From: Cystobacter ferrugineus
GTDB taxonomy: Bacteria > Myxococcota > Myxococcia > Myxococcales > Myxococcaceae
Length of the DNA stretch: 64,000 bases
Direction of reading: 5' to 3'
NCBI RefSeq assembly: GCF_001887355.1
Contig: NZ_MPIN01000002.1
Coordinates: 186,001 to 250,000 of the forward strand
Positions 40,903-50,990 of the stretch are shown piece by piece; the stretch's first letter is position 1; each line of letters begins with the position of its first letter. Under the pieces are notes generated by a model. The model saw only the letters and a list, made by a program, of their open reading frames with translations, had not been told where the DNA came from and ran no database searches. Position numbers and translations under genes: made by a program.

Positions 40903-40976
40903 GACTCGTCTCTAGAACACCGTTCCCCACATGGCAACGCGGTGCGGTGTCCGGCAGGTGACTTCTCGGGGCCAAT

Positions 40977-41008
40977 CTTCATCGATATATGTTGATATGA
41001 CGATGAAG
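40977..41008. promoter_or_regulatory. Inverted repeat CTTCATCG-N16-CGATGAAG
   Basis: Perfect 8-bp arms around an AT-rich 16-bp centre, 75 bp upstream of the patatin-like start. The placement fits an operator or a cruciform-like promoter element for that gene. No regulator gene is adjacent. Confidence 0.4.
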
Positions 41009-41426
41009 CAGATGCCCAAGGCCGGGTTCCCAGCTCTCCGGGGCGGGCCGTGACCGCAACCCGCATCACTTCGTCGCGGGCGGGGTGGAAGCGCTGGCGC
41101 GAGTCTTCTCGAATTTCGAGATGTCATTGGCTGACGGGGAAAGCTCGGGGCCGGAGGCTCCGCCGGGTGATGCCAGGGGCGGAGCGAGAAATACAAGACA
41201 CATGGACAATTCCTGAAGACACACGCTTCGGGACCCGCCGCGCGGGTGCGGACCGGGGTCCGCGCCGGGCGGCTGCGTTCATGATTGCGTGACATGTGAG
41301 GTTTTCCAGACTCTCCAGACACGCGGCGGTGGGCGTGTCTCCGGGCCGGCTCCCGGTGCGAGCGCGTTGCTCCGGCTACGCGGGCTCGCCCCTCGGTACG
41401 TCCTCGTTTGGAAGGGTTCTCCTCAT

Positions 41427-41466
41427 TTGGACCGATTCCGTCCAATTCATTGGGACCAATTCCGTC
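41427..41466. promoter_or_regulatory. Cluster of dyads and a 14-bp direct repeat upstream of the diterpene cyclase
   Basis: GGACCGATTCCGTC (41429-41442) recurs with one change as GGACCAATTCCGTC (41453-41466), with start points 24 bp apart. The first copy lies in TTGGAC-N7-GTCCAA (41427-41445) and the second in ATTGGGACCAAT (41449-41460). Such repeats about two helical turns apart suggest a dimeric regulator site. It is 247 bp before the cyclase ATG. Confidence 0.45.
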
Positions 41467-41712
41467 TTGTTTTTGGAATGGAAAGCGGGTTTTACCTGAA
41501 ATCCGTCGAACACCCGACGTGGGCTTCCAGTGCCTGTTGCCGCGAGTGCGGCTGCGCGCGCACCTTGGAGATGTGGCCGGCGCAGGGTGATGCTTTTTTT
41601 GGAGAAATGATTGATAAGTGACACGCTCGTTCCGGGTTCCACCGGCGTGCTCCTCATTCAGGTGCGAGGAAATGTCTGCCAGGTCCCTTCTCCCTAAGGA
41701 GTTGATGGCGCT

Positions 41713-43314
41713 ATGAGAAGAATCCGGGATGTCGCGATGGAGTTGGTCCCCTCGCAGAGTATCCGCGTGGTTGAGGGGGGAATTCAGGAACTCCTGTTCA
41801 AGGAACTTCAAACCCTGCTTTCCAAGACAGGCCATGGGGGAGGGCTCATGAGTCCCTCCGTCTACGATTCGGCCCAGGTATTGCGAATACTTTCACCCGC
41901 GGAAAGAGCTTCTTCGCCTGTCGTGGAGTGGCTGCTGTCACAACAGCATGCGGATGGGGGCTGGGGGGATCCGGTCAAGCCGATGTATCGAGACGTCCCC
42001 TCGATGTCCGCCATCCTCGCGTTGCGCCGCTTTCCCCAGCACCCGCGCACGCGCGAGGCGTGTGAGGCGGGGGTGCGCTTCTTGCGCGCCCAGGCGCCGC
42101 ACTGGGCCTCGCTGCATCTGGAAGAGCTGCCGGTGGCCGCGGAGATCCTCGTGCCCGCGTTGTTGGAGCAGCTCGGGGTGGACGAGGCGCGGCTGCCGCG
42201 CGCGCCCTACGCGCAGTTGATGGCGCTGGGGGAGCGCAAGCGGAAGATCATCGCGAAGTTGCCCGTGACACCCGGCGTGCCGTGGCTGCATGTCTGGGAG
42301 ACCTGGGGCCAGGAGCCCACGGCGAACCTGATGGATGGGGCGGGGAGCGTGGGGCACAGCCCGTCGGCGACGGCGGCGTGGGTGAAGGCCGCCTCGAGCC
42401 GGCCGGAGCTGGCACCGTTCGTCGAGCGGGGCCGGGAGTACCTGCGCGAGAGCGCGCTCTCGACCGGGTCGTCCACCCCCGGACTCGTGCCGGTGGGCGG
42501 GCCGCACAACTACTTCGAGCAGTCCTTCGTCCTCTATGCCCTGCTCATGGGCGGGGTGCTGCTGGAGCCGCGCCTGGCGCCCTACGTGAACTCCGTGCTG
42601 GGGGATTTGACCCGGGCGCTCGGGCCGAACGGGATCGGCATGAGCGACTACTTCCTCCAGGATGGCGACGACACGAGCGCGGTGGTGGCCGTCATGCACG
42701 CGATGGGTCTGCCGGTGGACCCGGCGCTGCTCTACCGCTTCCAGCGGGACGACCACTTCATCGCCTACCCGGGGGAGATGCACTCCTCGCCGACGCTGAC
42801 GGCCCGTTGCCTCCATGCCCTGATGTTGCTGGGCAAGGACAGCGAGGAGCTGGCCCCCTTCCAGCGCTACCTGCTCGAGCGCCAGGAGCCCAGTGGCCGA
42901 TGGTCCTTCGACAAGTGGAGCCGCTCGTGGCTGTACACGACGTTCCACTCGGTGGTCGGCCTCGTCGGCTCGCCGCACATGGACGCGGTGCGCCGCGCGC
43001 TGGAGTCCGTGCTCTCCGCGCAGCAGCCGGATGGGGGCTGGAGCTCCGAGGGCCGCTCGAACATGACGGAGACCTCCTACGCCGTGCTGATGCTCGGCTT
43101 CCTGGAGCAGCATGGGATGCTCCACCCTGGCATCTCCCCGGCGCTGGATCGGGCCTCGCGCTGGATGCTGCAGAACTACACCCCCGGCGCCCCGGCCGAG
43201 GGCAAGGTGAAGTGCTGGATCTCCAAGGAGCTCTACCGCATGGAGCGCATCGACACGGCCTTCGAGCTGTGCGCCCTGCTGATGATGCAGCGGCGCCAGT
43301 ATCAGTACAGCTAG
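41713..43314 (+). CDS. Class II diterpene cyclase (DxDD, copalyl-diphosphate-synthase-like)
   Basis: 533 aa. The catalytic DxDD is D317-G-D319-D320 in FLQDGDDTSAVV. Other class II signatures are GSVGHSPSATAAW (212-223), the QW-like repeats QQHADGGWGD (78-86), QEPSGRWSF (391-399) and QQPDGGWSSE (437-446), and CWISKELY near 501-508. Length matches bacterial class II diterpene cyclases (about 500-550 aa), shorter than squalene-hopene cyclases. It should protonate GGPP (or a similar prenyl diphosphate) and cyclise it, leaving the diphosphate for a class I enzyme. TAAGGAG lies about 11 bases before the ATG. No GGPP synthase or recognised class I synthase adjoins. Squalene-hopene cyclase is the alternative but lacks the length. 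Confidence 0.85.
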   Translation: MRRIRDVAMELVPSQSIRVVEGGIQELLFKELQTLLSKTGHGGGLMSPSVYDSAQVLRILSPAERASSPVVEWLLSQQHADGGWGDPVKPMYRDVPSMSAILALRRFPQHPRTREACEAGVRFLRAQAPHWASLHLEELPVAAEILVPALLEQLGVDEARLPRAPYAQLMALGERKRKIIAKLPVTPGVPWLHVWETWGQEPTANLMDGAGSVGHSPSATAAWVKAASSRPELAPFVERGREYLRESALSTGSSTPGLVPVGGPHNYFEQSFVLYALLMGGVLLEPRLAPYVNSVLGDLTRALGPNGIGMSDYFLQDGDDTSAVVAVMHAMGLPVDPALLYRFQRDDHFIAYPGEMHSSPTLTARCLHALMLLGKDSEELAPFQRYLLERQEPSGRWSFDKWSRSWLYTTFHSVVGLVGSPHMDAVRRALESVLSAQQPDGGWSSEGRSNMTETSYAVLMLGFLEQHGMLHPGISPALDRASRWMLQNYTPGAPAEGKVKCWISKELYRMERIDTAFELCALLMMQRRQYQYS

Positions 43315-43326
43315 CCGGCGCGCGAG

Positions 43327-43366
43327 GGCCGAAGGCCGGACGGAGGGCGTGTGTCCGGCTTCGGCC
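43327..43366. terminator. Hairpin between convergent cyclase and SDR genes
   Basis: GGCCGAAGGCCGGAC (43327-43341) pairs with GTCCGGCTTCGGCC (43353-43366), 14 bp with one bulge and an 11-nt loop. There is no T-run on either side, so it may be a bidirectional or Rho-assisted terminator. The right arm belongs to the duplicated gene tail, so the hairpin formed when that copy came to lie here. Confidence 0.5.
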
Positions 43367-43411
43367 AGCCGCGTGGCTACGGCCCAGACGCTCTGGACGA
43401 ACAGGGTCTGG
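43351..43411 (-). pseudogene. Orphan copy of the 3' end of the gene at 48941-50023
   Basis: Aligns to 48962-49019 with 55 of 58 positions identical plus an in-frame 3-nt insertion. Read on the minus strand it encodes QTLFVQSVWAVATRLAEAGH against QTFVQSVWAISTRLAEAGH in the intact gene. It lacks the rest of the gene upstream and the stop downstream. Conservative changes and a whole-codon indel suggest it diverged while still coding, then was cut off. It lies between the diterpene cyclase and the SDR genes. Confidence 0.85.
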
Positions 43412-43419
43412 GGACCGGC

Positions 43420-44226
43420 CTACTTCGACAACAAGGAGCTCATCTGCTGGGCGATGAACCGGGCCGCGCGCTGGGGATGCAGCCGGTAGAGCGCGTCCAT
43501 GAGCCGGGCATCGCTTCCCACCAGGACACGGTAGCGGTCCTGTTCCATCCCCTCGAGGATGAGCTGCGCGGCCGTGACGGGCGCCAGCATCTTGATGGAA
43601 CGCCCGTTGCCCTCCGCCTGCGGCAGGGCGGTCAGCCCCGAGTTCGTCGCGATGTTCGTGCCCATCGCCCCCGGGAAGACGATGGTGACCCGCACGTTCG
43701 TCCCCTGGAGCTCCGAGCTCAGACCTTCCGTCAGCAGCTTCACGGCCGCCTTGGAGGCCCCGTAGATGGTCTGTCCCGGCACGGGCAGGAAGCCGCCCAT
43801 GCTGGAGATGTTCGTGATGTGCGCCACCGGGCGCTCGAGCAGGTGCGGCAGGAACGCCTTGGTCGTGTAGAGCGTTCCGAACAGGTTGACGTTCATCACC
43901 CGGTCGATCGCCGCGTAATCGAGTTCCTTCAACCGGACGAAGGGTTGGATGACGCCCGCGTTGTTGATGAGGCCGTCGACCGCCCCGAAGCGGGAGATGA
44001 TCTGGTTGGGAAGCGTCTCCACCTGGGCCCGGTCCGTGATGTTCACGCCGTAGGTGGCCAGCCTGTCCCGCTTCTCTCCCGCCAGCGCGAGCGTCTCCTC
44101 GAGGGCCGCCGTGTTGATGTCCACCGCGGCGACACTCGCGCCCCTGGCGAGAAGGCCCAGGACGAGCTCCCGGCCCACGCCATTTCCGCCGCCGGTCACC
44201 ACGACGACCTTGTTCTGGACCTTCAT
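43420..44226 (-). CDS. Short-chain dehydrogenase/reductase
   Basis: 268-aa classical SDR: TGGGNGVGRELV cofactor motif (Asp at the end of the second strand, VAAVDIN, favours NAD), NNAGV, Ser in ITNISSMGG, and Tyr-x3-Lys in IYGASKAAVKLL. It is the last gene of a BVMO-propeller-SDR operon, 16 bp after the propeller gene. A plausible role is oxidation of an alcohol to the ketone used by the BVMO, or handling of its product. Confidence 0.87.
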   Translation of the reverse strand: MKVQNKVVVVTGGGNGVGRELVLGLLARGASVAAVDINTAALEETLALAGEKRDRLATYGVNITDRAQVETLPNQIISRFGAVDGLINNAGVIQPFVRLKELDYAAIDRVMNVNLFGTLYTTKAFLPHLLERPVAHITNISSMGGFLPVPGQTIYGASKAAVKLLTEGLSSELQGTNVRVTIVFPGAMGTNIATNSGLTALPQAEGNGRSIKMLAPVTAAQLILEGMEQDRYRVLVGSDARLMDALYRLHPQRAARFIAQQMSSLLSK

Positions 44227-44242
44227 TGCTGTTCTCTCTCTC

Positions 44243-45900
44243 TCAGGGTACGGGGACGAAGCGGTAGAGGGCGCTCTCGATGTCGGACGTCAGGTAGATG
44301 GTTCCCGAGCCACCCACCGCGACCCCCGTGGGAAGATAGCCCGGCGGCATGCCCCCGTTCTCGGGCAGACCGATGCGCAGGCCGCTCGCGATCACGGTGA
44401 GTCGGCCCGTGGCCGGCTCGATGCGCACCAGCCGCTTGCGGCCCACCTCGGCGACGATCAGCCCACCGTCCGGATGCCGGGCGATGCCCTCGGGGGCCTT
44501 GAGGCCCTTGGCCACCGTGCGCCTGGCGCCATCCGACAGGCGCACCCGGGTCACCTTCCCCGAGCGCACCTCCGTGACGTACACCCCCGGCTCCTCCGCC
44601 TCCGTGTCGGCCGCGAGGCCCACGGGTCCCTCCAGGCCCTCGGCGAGCACCGTGGTCCCCGCGGGCTCGGCGGTGTCCACGCGGACGACCCTGCCCGTGG
44701 CGGCCTCGGCGACGATCAGCGTGCCGTCGGCGAGCTCGATCGCGGCCTGGACGCCATTCGCGTTGGGAATCGTCCGCAGGATTTCTCCCGAGGCCCGGTC
44801 CAGCACCAGCACGCTGCTCAGGCTGCCCAGGTAGGCCGTGCTCAGCACCACATGCTTCGCGCTCACACTCACGTTCATGGGGAAGTTGAGCCGGGAGGAG
44901 AGCACGCGGGTCGTCTGGGTGATCTTCCCGTCGCGCCCACCCACATGGCGCAGGGCATACACATCCGCCACGTACAACTGCTCGTCCGGATCATCCGGTG
45001 CGACGGCGAGGCCGGAGGGCACGGTCAGGCGCGACTCGACCAGAAGCCGCACGGAACCATCGGCGGGATTGACCACGCGGATGTCGTTGTCGACCATGTT
45101 GGACACGTACACCAGGTCATCCGGGCCCACGGCCAGGTTGTCGAGCCCGGTGGGCAGCTTCGCGACGACCTCCTTGGCGCCCGTGGGCAGCCGGACGCGC
45201 ACCAGCTCGCCCTTCGCCGCGTCGACCACATAGAGGTTCTCGCGGCGCGCGTCGAAGTTGACGGCGACCGGCATCGCGAAGCCCTCCGCCACGGCCTCGA
45301 TGCTGCCCGTGTCCACGTCCACCCGGGCGATCTGCCCCTTGAGCAGGATCGGACCGTAGAGCTTGTCGTCCGGGCCGAACTCGAAGCCGTTGAGGAAGCC
45401 GGGCTCGGCGATGACCTTGCGAGGCGGCTTCTTCCCGTTCGGGTCCACTTCCCACAGCGCATCGCCCCGGCCGAGCTGGGTGACGTAGAACCTGCCATCG
45501 CGGCGGAAGGCCAGCGAGTTGAGGCCCGGCAGCTCCTTGGCGATGACGCGCGTCTTTCCATCCGGGGTGCGCCGCATCAACTGGCCGGTGAAATAGCCCG
45601 TCCAGTAGATGGAGCCGTCGGGACCCAGGGCCACGTCATCCGCGCCGCCCAGCGGAGGCCCCACCAGGGTGCTCACCGCGCCCGTACCCAGGTCGACGGA
45701 GTGGACCGTCTGGCCAAGCAGGTTGCTGGCCAGCAGGTGCCCCTTGCCATCGACGGCGAGCCCGTGGACGCCCTGGAAGTGGGAGCCGGCCACCACCACC
45801 TCCTGGCGGTAGGCCTTGGGAGGAGCGGCCAGGACCTGGCCACCCGCCAACAATAGACAGGCGGCCAGCGACTTGGAGAGGAATCGGGACATGGAGGCAC

Positions 45901-45904
<4 letters not shown>
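44243..45904 (-). CDS. Exported SMP-30/gluconolactonase-like beta-propeller protein
   Basis: 553 aa from the ATG at 45902-45904, overlapping the BVMO stop by 4 bp (ATGA); a second Met four codons later would also fit. Signal peptide [23 protein letters not shown]. The rest is a series of propeller blades ([90 protein letters not shown]), about twice the length of a single six-bladed SMP-30 domain. It may hydrolyse the lactone made by the BVMO, but a sensor or binding role is equally possible. Confidence 0.75.
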
Positions 45905-47724
<1,820 letters not shown>

Positions 47725-47761
47725 CCGCACACGTCCTTTCGGCTCGACAGTCGCGTACGAT

Positions 47762-47777
47762 GTACACGCCTGTTTAC
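47762..47777. promoter_or_regulatory. Operator-like repeat 1 (BVMO side)
   Basis: GTACACGCCTGTTTAC, an imperfect dyad of GTAxAC and GTxTAC half-sites, 38 bp before the BVMO start. It is the near-exact inverted partner of the site at 47809-47824. Likely bound by the divergent TetR regulator to repress the BVMO operon. Confidence 0.75.
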
Positions 47778-47808
47778 ATCGCTGGACATAACGCAATCCC
47801 TGTCCTAA

Positions 47809-47824
47809 GTAAACAGCCGTGTAC
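47809..47824. promoter_or_regulatory. Operator-like repeat 2 (TetR side)
   Basis: GTAAACAGCCGTGTAC, reverse complement of site 1 except one base (16 of 17 over the extended 47761-47777 / 47809-47825 pair). It lies 47 bp from site 1, just before the TetR coding start I prefer, so it probably mediates autorepression. Confidence 0.75.
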
Positions 47825-47854
47825 ACATCCCGACCCACCGACCCGAAGACGTCG

Positions 47855-48406
47855 ATGCGCCAGCGAGACGCCGAGCGCACGCGTGCCGCCCTGCTCTCCG
47901 CCGCCCAGACGCTGTTCTCCACGCGGGGCTTCGCCAACACGGGAGTGCGGGACGTGGCGGAGCTGGCCGGGGTGAACTCCTCGCTCGTCAGCCGCTACTT
48001 CGGCTCGAAGCAGGGGCTGTACCGGGAGACGTTGGAGCGGGTGCTCGACATCACCCCGATGCTCGAGGGAGACAGGCGCCGCTTCGGCGAGAAGGTGGTG
48101 TCCATCTTCCTCGGCGTGGAGGATGCCCCGGGCCCGCTGATGATGCTGATCCTCTCGGCGGCCGATCCCGAGGCGCACGCGACGAGTGTGGAGCTGCTCC
48201 AGAAGAAGGCGATCGAGCCCCTGGCGCGCTGGCTGGGCCCCCCGGATGCCGACGGGCGCGCGGCGCGGCTCAACATCCTCTGGGGCGGCTTTCTCATGAG
48301 CTGGCGGCTGCTGCCCCTCCCACAGCTCGCCGAGGTGCGCCACTCCTCCACCCGCCGCTGGTTGGAGGCCACGATCCAGGCGATCGTCGACGAGGGCGAG
48401 ACCTGA
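47855..48406 (+). CDS. TetR-family regulator of the BVMO operon
   Basis: 183 aa from the ATG at 47855 ([21 protein letters not shown]). A GTG at 47819 would add 12 residues, but it falls inside the second operator repeat and adds nothing TetR-like. The HTH is [26 protein letters not shown]. It is divergent from the BVMO gene; the paired dyads between them make local repression, relieved by a ketone or related ligand, the simplest model. Confidence 0.87.
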   Translation: MRQRDAERTRAALLSAAQTLFSTRGFANTGVRDVAELAGVNSSLVSRYFGSKQGLYRETLERVLDITPMLEGDRRRFGEKVVSIFLGVEDAPGPLMMLILSAADPEAHATSVELLQKKAIEPLARWLGPPDADGRAARLNILWGGFLMSWRLLPLPQLAEVRHSSTRRWLEATIQAIVDEGET

Positions 48407-48436
48407 GCAGCGCCAGGGAAGGCACGATGAGGAGCG

Positions 48437-48862
48437 TCAGGTGGGAAGGACGGCCACCGCCTCGACCTCGAAGAGCATTCCATCGAGGGCGAGTCTCGGT
48501 ACGGGGATCAACGTGCAGGTGGGCCTCGGGCCATCGCCGAGCGCATGCGCGAGCTCCGCCCCGAAAACACCCAGCTTCTCTTCGGTATGGTCCACCACGA
48601 GCACCGTGAGCTTGACGATATCGCTCGTCCGGGCTCCGGCGGCGGTCAGGGCCGTACGCAGGTTGCTCAATGCTTGCCGGACCTGCAGCCGGAAATCCGG
48701 CTGGAGTGCTCCCGTTTCGTTCTCTCCTCCTTGCCCGGCGATATAGACAAGCCGTGTCCCGGGGGCGACCACCGCCATGTGTGAATAGCCATTGGGCGAT
48801 GGATCGTAGAGTCCTGCCGGGTTCTTCAGCACAAACGAGGCACTCTGAGTCTGCTTTGACAT
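48437..48862 (-). CDS. RidA/YjgF-family protein
   Basis: 141 aa from the ATG at 48860-48862 (MSKQTQSASF) with GAGGA upstream. RidA-type blocks: LVYIAGQGGENETGAL, VRQALSNLRTALTAAGARTSDIVKLTVLVVDHTEE, and the C-terminal VPRLALDGMLFEVEAVAVL. Members hydrolyse reactive enamine/imine intermediates or act in catabolic pathways. Convergent with the TetR gene; the following gene on the same strand is the one whose tail is duplicated. Confidence 0.87.
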   Translation of the reverse strand: MSKQTQSASFVLKNPAGLYDPSPNGYSHMAVVAPGTRLVYIAGQGGENETGALQPDFRLQVRQALSNLRTALTAAGARTSDIVKLTVLVVDHTEEKLGVFGAELAHALGDGPRPTCTLIPVPRLALDGMLFEVEAVAVLPT

Positions 48863-48940
48863 GGTTCCTCCTCTAAAGCCTATCCTGGATGGAATATATC
48901 CAGGCTCAGCGGTCCTGGCGCGCATGGAAGGGATGGGGCG

Positions 48941-50023
48941 TCAGGTGCCTGGACGGGGATCGTGTCCGGCTTCGGCCAGCCGCGTGGAAATGGCCCAGAC
49001 GCTCTGGACGAAGGTCTGGAGCAAGGGCCGCAAGGGCTCGTCTCCGAGCCCCGCCACCACCGCGTCGAGCTCCTGGCGGAGCCGGGCGGAGTAGTCCGCC
49101 CATTCCCGCTTCAACCGGGTGTCGAGCTCTTCCCGGGGCAGGCGCGTGGCGTTGATCTCCGTGAGGCGTTGGCGTTGCTCGGCCGCGTAACCCATCACCC
49201 CCGAATTGAGGGGCTCGGAGGGATCGAACCGGACGTCCTGGGCGAAGCGCAACAGCCGTGCCACGCCCCCGAGGAAGTCCGAGCCCTCGCGCAGCACCCC
49301 GAGCAGCTTCTCCAAATCCCTCGGGGTGAGCGCGCGGGCGAAGGGCAGGCCCCCCACCAGGGCGACGGAGGACGCGCCCGTCTCGGCGTAGCGCTCCAGG
49401 TACTCGTGCACGCCCTGCTCGAAGTGGGTGCCCCGCGGGCTCAACGCGTCTTGTTCGTCCCCGAGCGCGGCCAGCCGCCCGGGTCTGTCCTCCGGGGAGG
49501 CGCGCATCACCTGGATGAGGAGGGTGAGCCGCGCCTGCTGGCTGTTCTGCCGCCAGACGCGGTCCGACCACAGCGCCAGCCAGTCCCGCACGAGCGCCGC
49601 GGGAAAGCCCCGGGCCCCGAGGGAGTCCTCGCCCAGCACCGTGATGGCGCCGAGCAGGGCCCGGCACACGTCGAGCAAGGAGCAGGAGGGAGCGTGGAGA
49701 GCGGCCTGGAGCGGCTCGAGCGCGGCGCGGGCGGGCCCGGGGCGGGTCATCTCCTGCAACTGGTCCGTCACCGCGTCGAGGGCTTCCCGGGTCAGCGCCT
49801 CGTCCTGTCCGAGCTCCTCGTAGAGCCAGTCGATGGCGGAGTAGTCCGTGCCCACGGCCCGGTAGTAGTCGGGCTCCACCTGGAATGTCTTTCCGAGGAA
49901 GACCTCGGAGAAGCGGTCCGCGGACTGGTAGTACGCCGCGCTTCGTGAGCGGGTGCGCACGTGGTGCCGGGCGCGCTCCAGGAGCGTCAACGCGGGGGAG
50001 GTGTTCTCTGGGGACTCGGCCAT
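48941..50023 (-). CDS. Helical protein of unknown function, possible class I terpene synthase-fold
   Basis: 360 aa, no signal peptide. Almost entirely helical by composition. The C-terminal half recalls the G1-H helices of class I terpene synthases: HEYLERYAETGASSV (207-220), then ARLLRFAQDV (255-264) with Asp263, Glu270 and Asn273 where an NSE-type motif would lie (Gln262 replaces Asn, Phe266 replaces Ser). An Asp-rich-like site could be D65-W-L-Y-E69-E70. The spacing between these sites (about 197) is longer than usual (about 130-145). This is a weak pattern match, not a family assignment. Its last codons recur next to the diterpene cyclase. Divergent from the hydrolase at 50091 (67 bp). 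Confidence 0.6.
   Translation of the reverse strand: MAESPENTSPALTLLERARHHVRTRSRSAAYYQSADRFSEVFLGKTFQVEPDYYRAVGTDYSAIDWLYEELGQDEALTREALDAVTDQLQEMTRPGPARAALEPLQAALHAPSCSLLDVCRALLGAITVLGEDSLGARGFPAALVRDWLALWSDRVWRQNSQQARLTLLIQVMRASPEDRPGRLAALGDEQDALSPRGTHFEQGVHEYLERYAETGASSVALVGGLPFARALTPRDLEKLLGVLREGSDFLGGVARLLRFAQDVRFDPSEPLNSGVMGYAAEQRQRLTEINATRLPREELDTRLKREWADYSARLRQELDAVVAGLGDEPLRPLLQTFVQSVWAISTRLAEAGHDPRPGT
48962..49019. repeat. Copy B of the duplicated gene tail
   Basis: The intact partner of the orphan copy at 43351-43411: same orientation, 5611 bp apart, 55 of 58 aligned bases identical. Here it is part of the 3' coding end of the gene at 48941-50023. The block between the copies carries the BVMO operon, TetR and RidA genes. 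Confidence 0.88.
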
Positions 50024-50090
50024 GAGGCCTCGGGTTTACCGGCCGGGGGGGGACGGGGGCAATCGCCAAGGAACGTGGTAGGCAGGCGGC

Positions 50091-50990
50091 ATGTTGACGC
50101 GCACGCTCGATATCGACGGCCCTGTTCACTTCATGGACTTCGGCGGCTCCGGGCCAACCCTGGTGCTCGTGCATGGATTGGGGGGCTCGCACCACAACTG
50201 GATGAGCGTGGGCCCGAGGCTGGCACGGCGCGCGCGGGTGGTGGCCGTGGATCTGGCGGGCTTTGGTTTGACGCCTCTGGCGGGCCGCTCGGCGGCGCTC
50301 CCGGCCAATCAGGTGTTGTTGGACCGCTTCATCCAGCAGGTGTCTCCGTCCGCGCCCGTCATCCTGGTGGGCAACTCCATGGGCGGTGCCATCTCGGTGC
50401 TCCAGACGACGCGCAACCCCGAGCGCGTCGCCGGTCTGGTGCTGGTGGCGCCCGCGCAACCCCGGGCGGAGGACTCCCGGATGGAGAGCAACGTCCTCTT
50501 CCTGTTCCTCCTCTACTCGATTCCAGGCGTGGGCGAGTTCTTCGTCCGGCGGCGCTCGGCGCGCATGACCCCGGAGGAGCTGGCCCGCCAACAGCTCGCG
50601 CTGTGCTGCCGCGACCTCGGCCGCTTCCCCGAGGAACTGGTGCGCGCGCACCTGGATTTCGCCCGCGAGCGTCACGCGCGGATGCCCTGGTCCCATGACG
50701 CCTTCCTCCAGGCGGCGCGCTCGCTCGTGGGGTTGTTGCTGCGCAAGTCGCGCTTCCGCGAGATGGAGCGGAGCATCCGCGTGCCCACCCTGCTCGTGCA
50801 TGGCTCGGATGATCAGATGGTGCCGGTGGCCAACTCGCGCGAGCTGGCCGGGGTCCGTCCGGATTGGACCTACGTGGAGTATCCCGACGTGGGACACACC
50901 CCGATGATGGAGCGTCCCGAGCTGTTCCTCGAGACGGTGGAGCGTTGGTTCGAGGGGCCGGGCCGCGCGGCGCTGGACGCGGCGACATGA
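50091..50990 (+). CDS. Alpha/beta hydrolase
   Basis: 299 aa. Core motifs: LVHGLGGSHHNW (oxyanion hole), nucleophile Ser in GNSMGG, Asp in HGSDDQMVP, His in VGHTPMMERPE. Cytosolic, no signal peptide. It resembles esterase/C-C hydrolase types with a helical lid (about 125-215). It overlaps the next gene by 4 bp (ATGA). Substrate unknown. Confidence 0.88.
   Translation: MLTRTLDIDGPVHFMDFGGSGPTLVLVHGLGGSHHNWMSVGPRLARRARVVAVDLAGFGLTPLAGRSAALPANQVLLDRFIQQVSPSAPVILVGNSMGGAISVLQTTRNPERVAGLVLVAPAQPRAEDSRMESNVLFLFLLYSIPGVGEFFVRRRSARMTPEELARQQLALCCRDLGRFPEELVRAHLDFARERHARMPWSHDAFLQAARSLVGLLLRKSRFREMERSIRVPTLLVHGSDDQMVPVANSRELAGVRPDWTYVEYPDVGHTPMMERPELFLETVERWFEGPGRAALDAAT

Larger units (their letters stand above)
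40903..41712. other. Long intergenic region before the diterpene cyclase gene
   Basis: About 810 bp without a convincing gene. It contains unusually AT-rich patches for this genome (around 40975-41010 and 41400-41620) and two structured sites listed separately. Short open frames such as 41289-41621 lack a ribosome-binding site and coding bias. It most likely holds the promoters of the patatin-like gene and the cyclase gene, and perhaps decayed sequence. Confidence 0.55.

Noticed and set aside
41289-41621. 110-codon frame in the gap before the diterpene cyclase
   Set aside because: No ribosome-binding site, no codon bias typical of this genome, overlaps the dyad cluster.
41713-43314. Calling the cyclase squalene-hopene cyclase
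   Set aside because: About 100 residues too short and carries the diterpene-type SPSATA and DGDDT context.
43351-43411. Orphan gene tail read as an insertion-sequence end or IS target repeat
   Set aside because: It is a coding 3' end with in-frame changes, there is no transposase, and 58 bp is too long for an IS target duplication.
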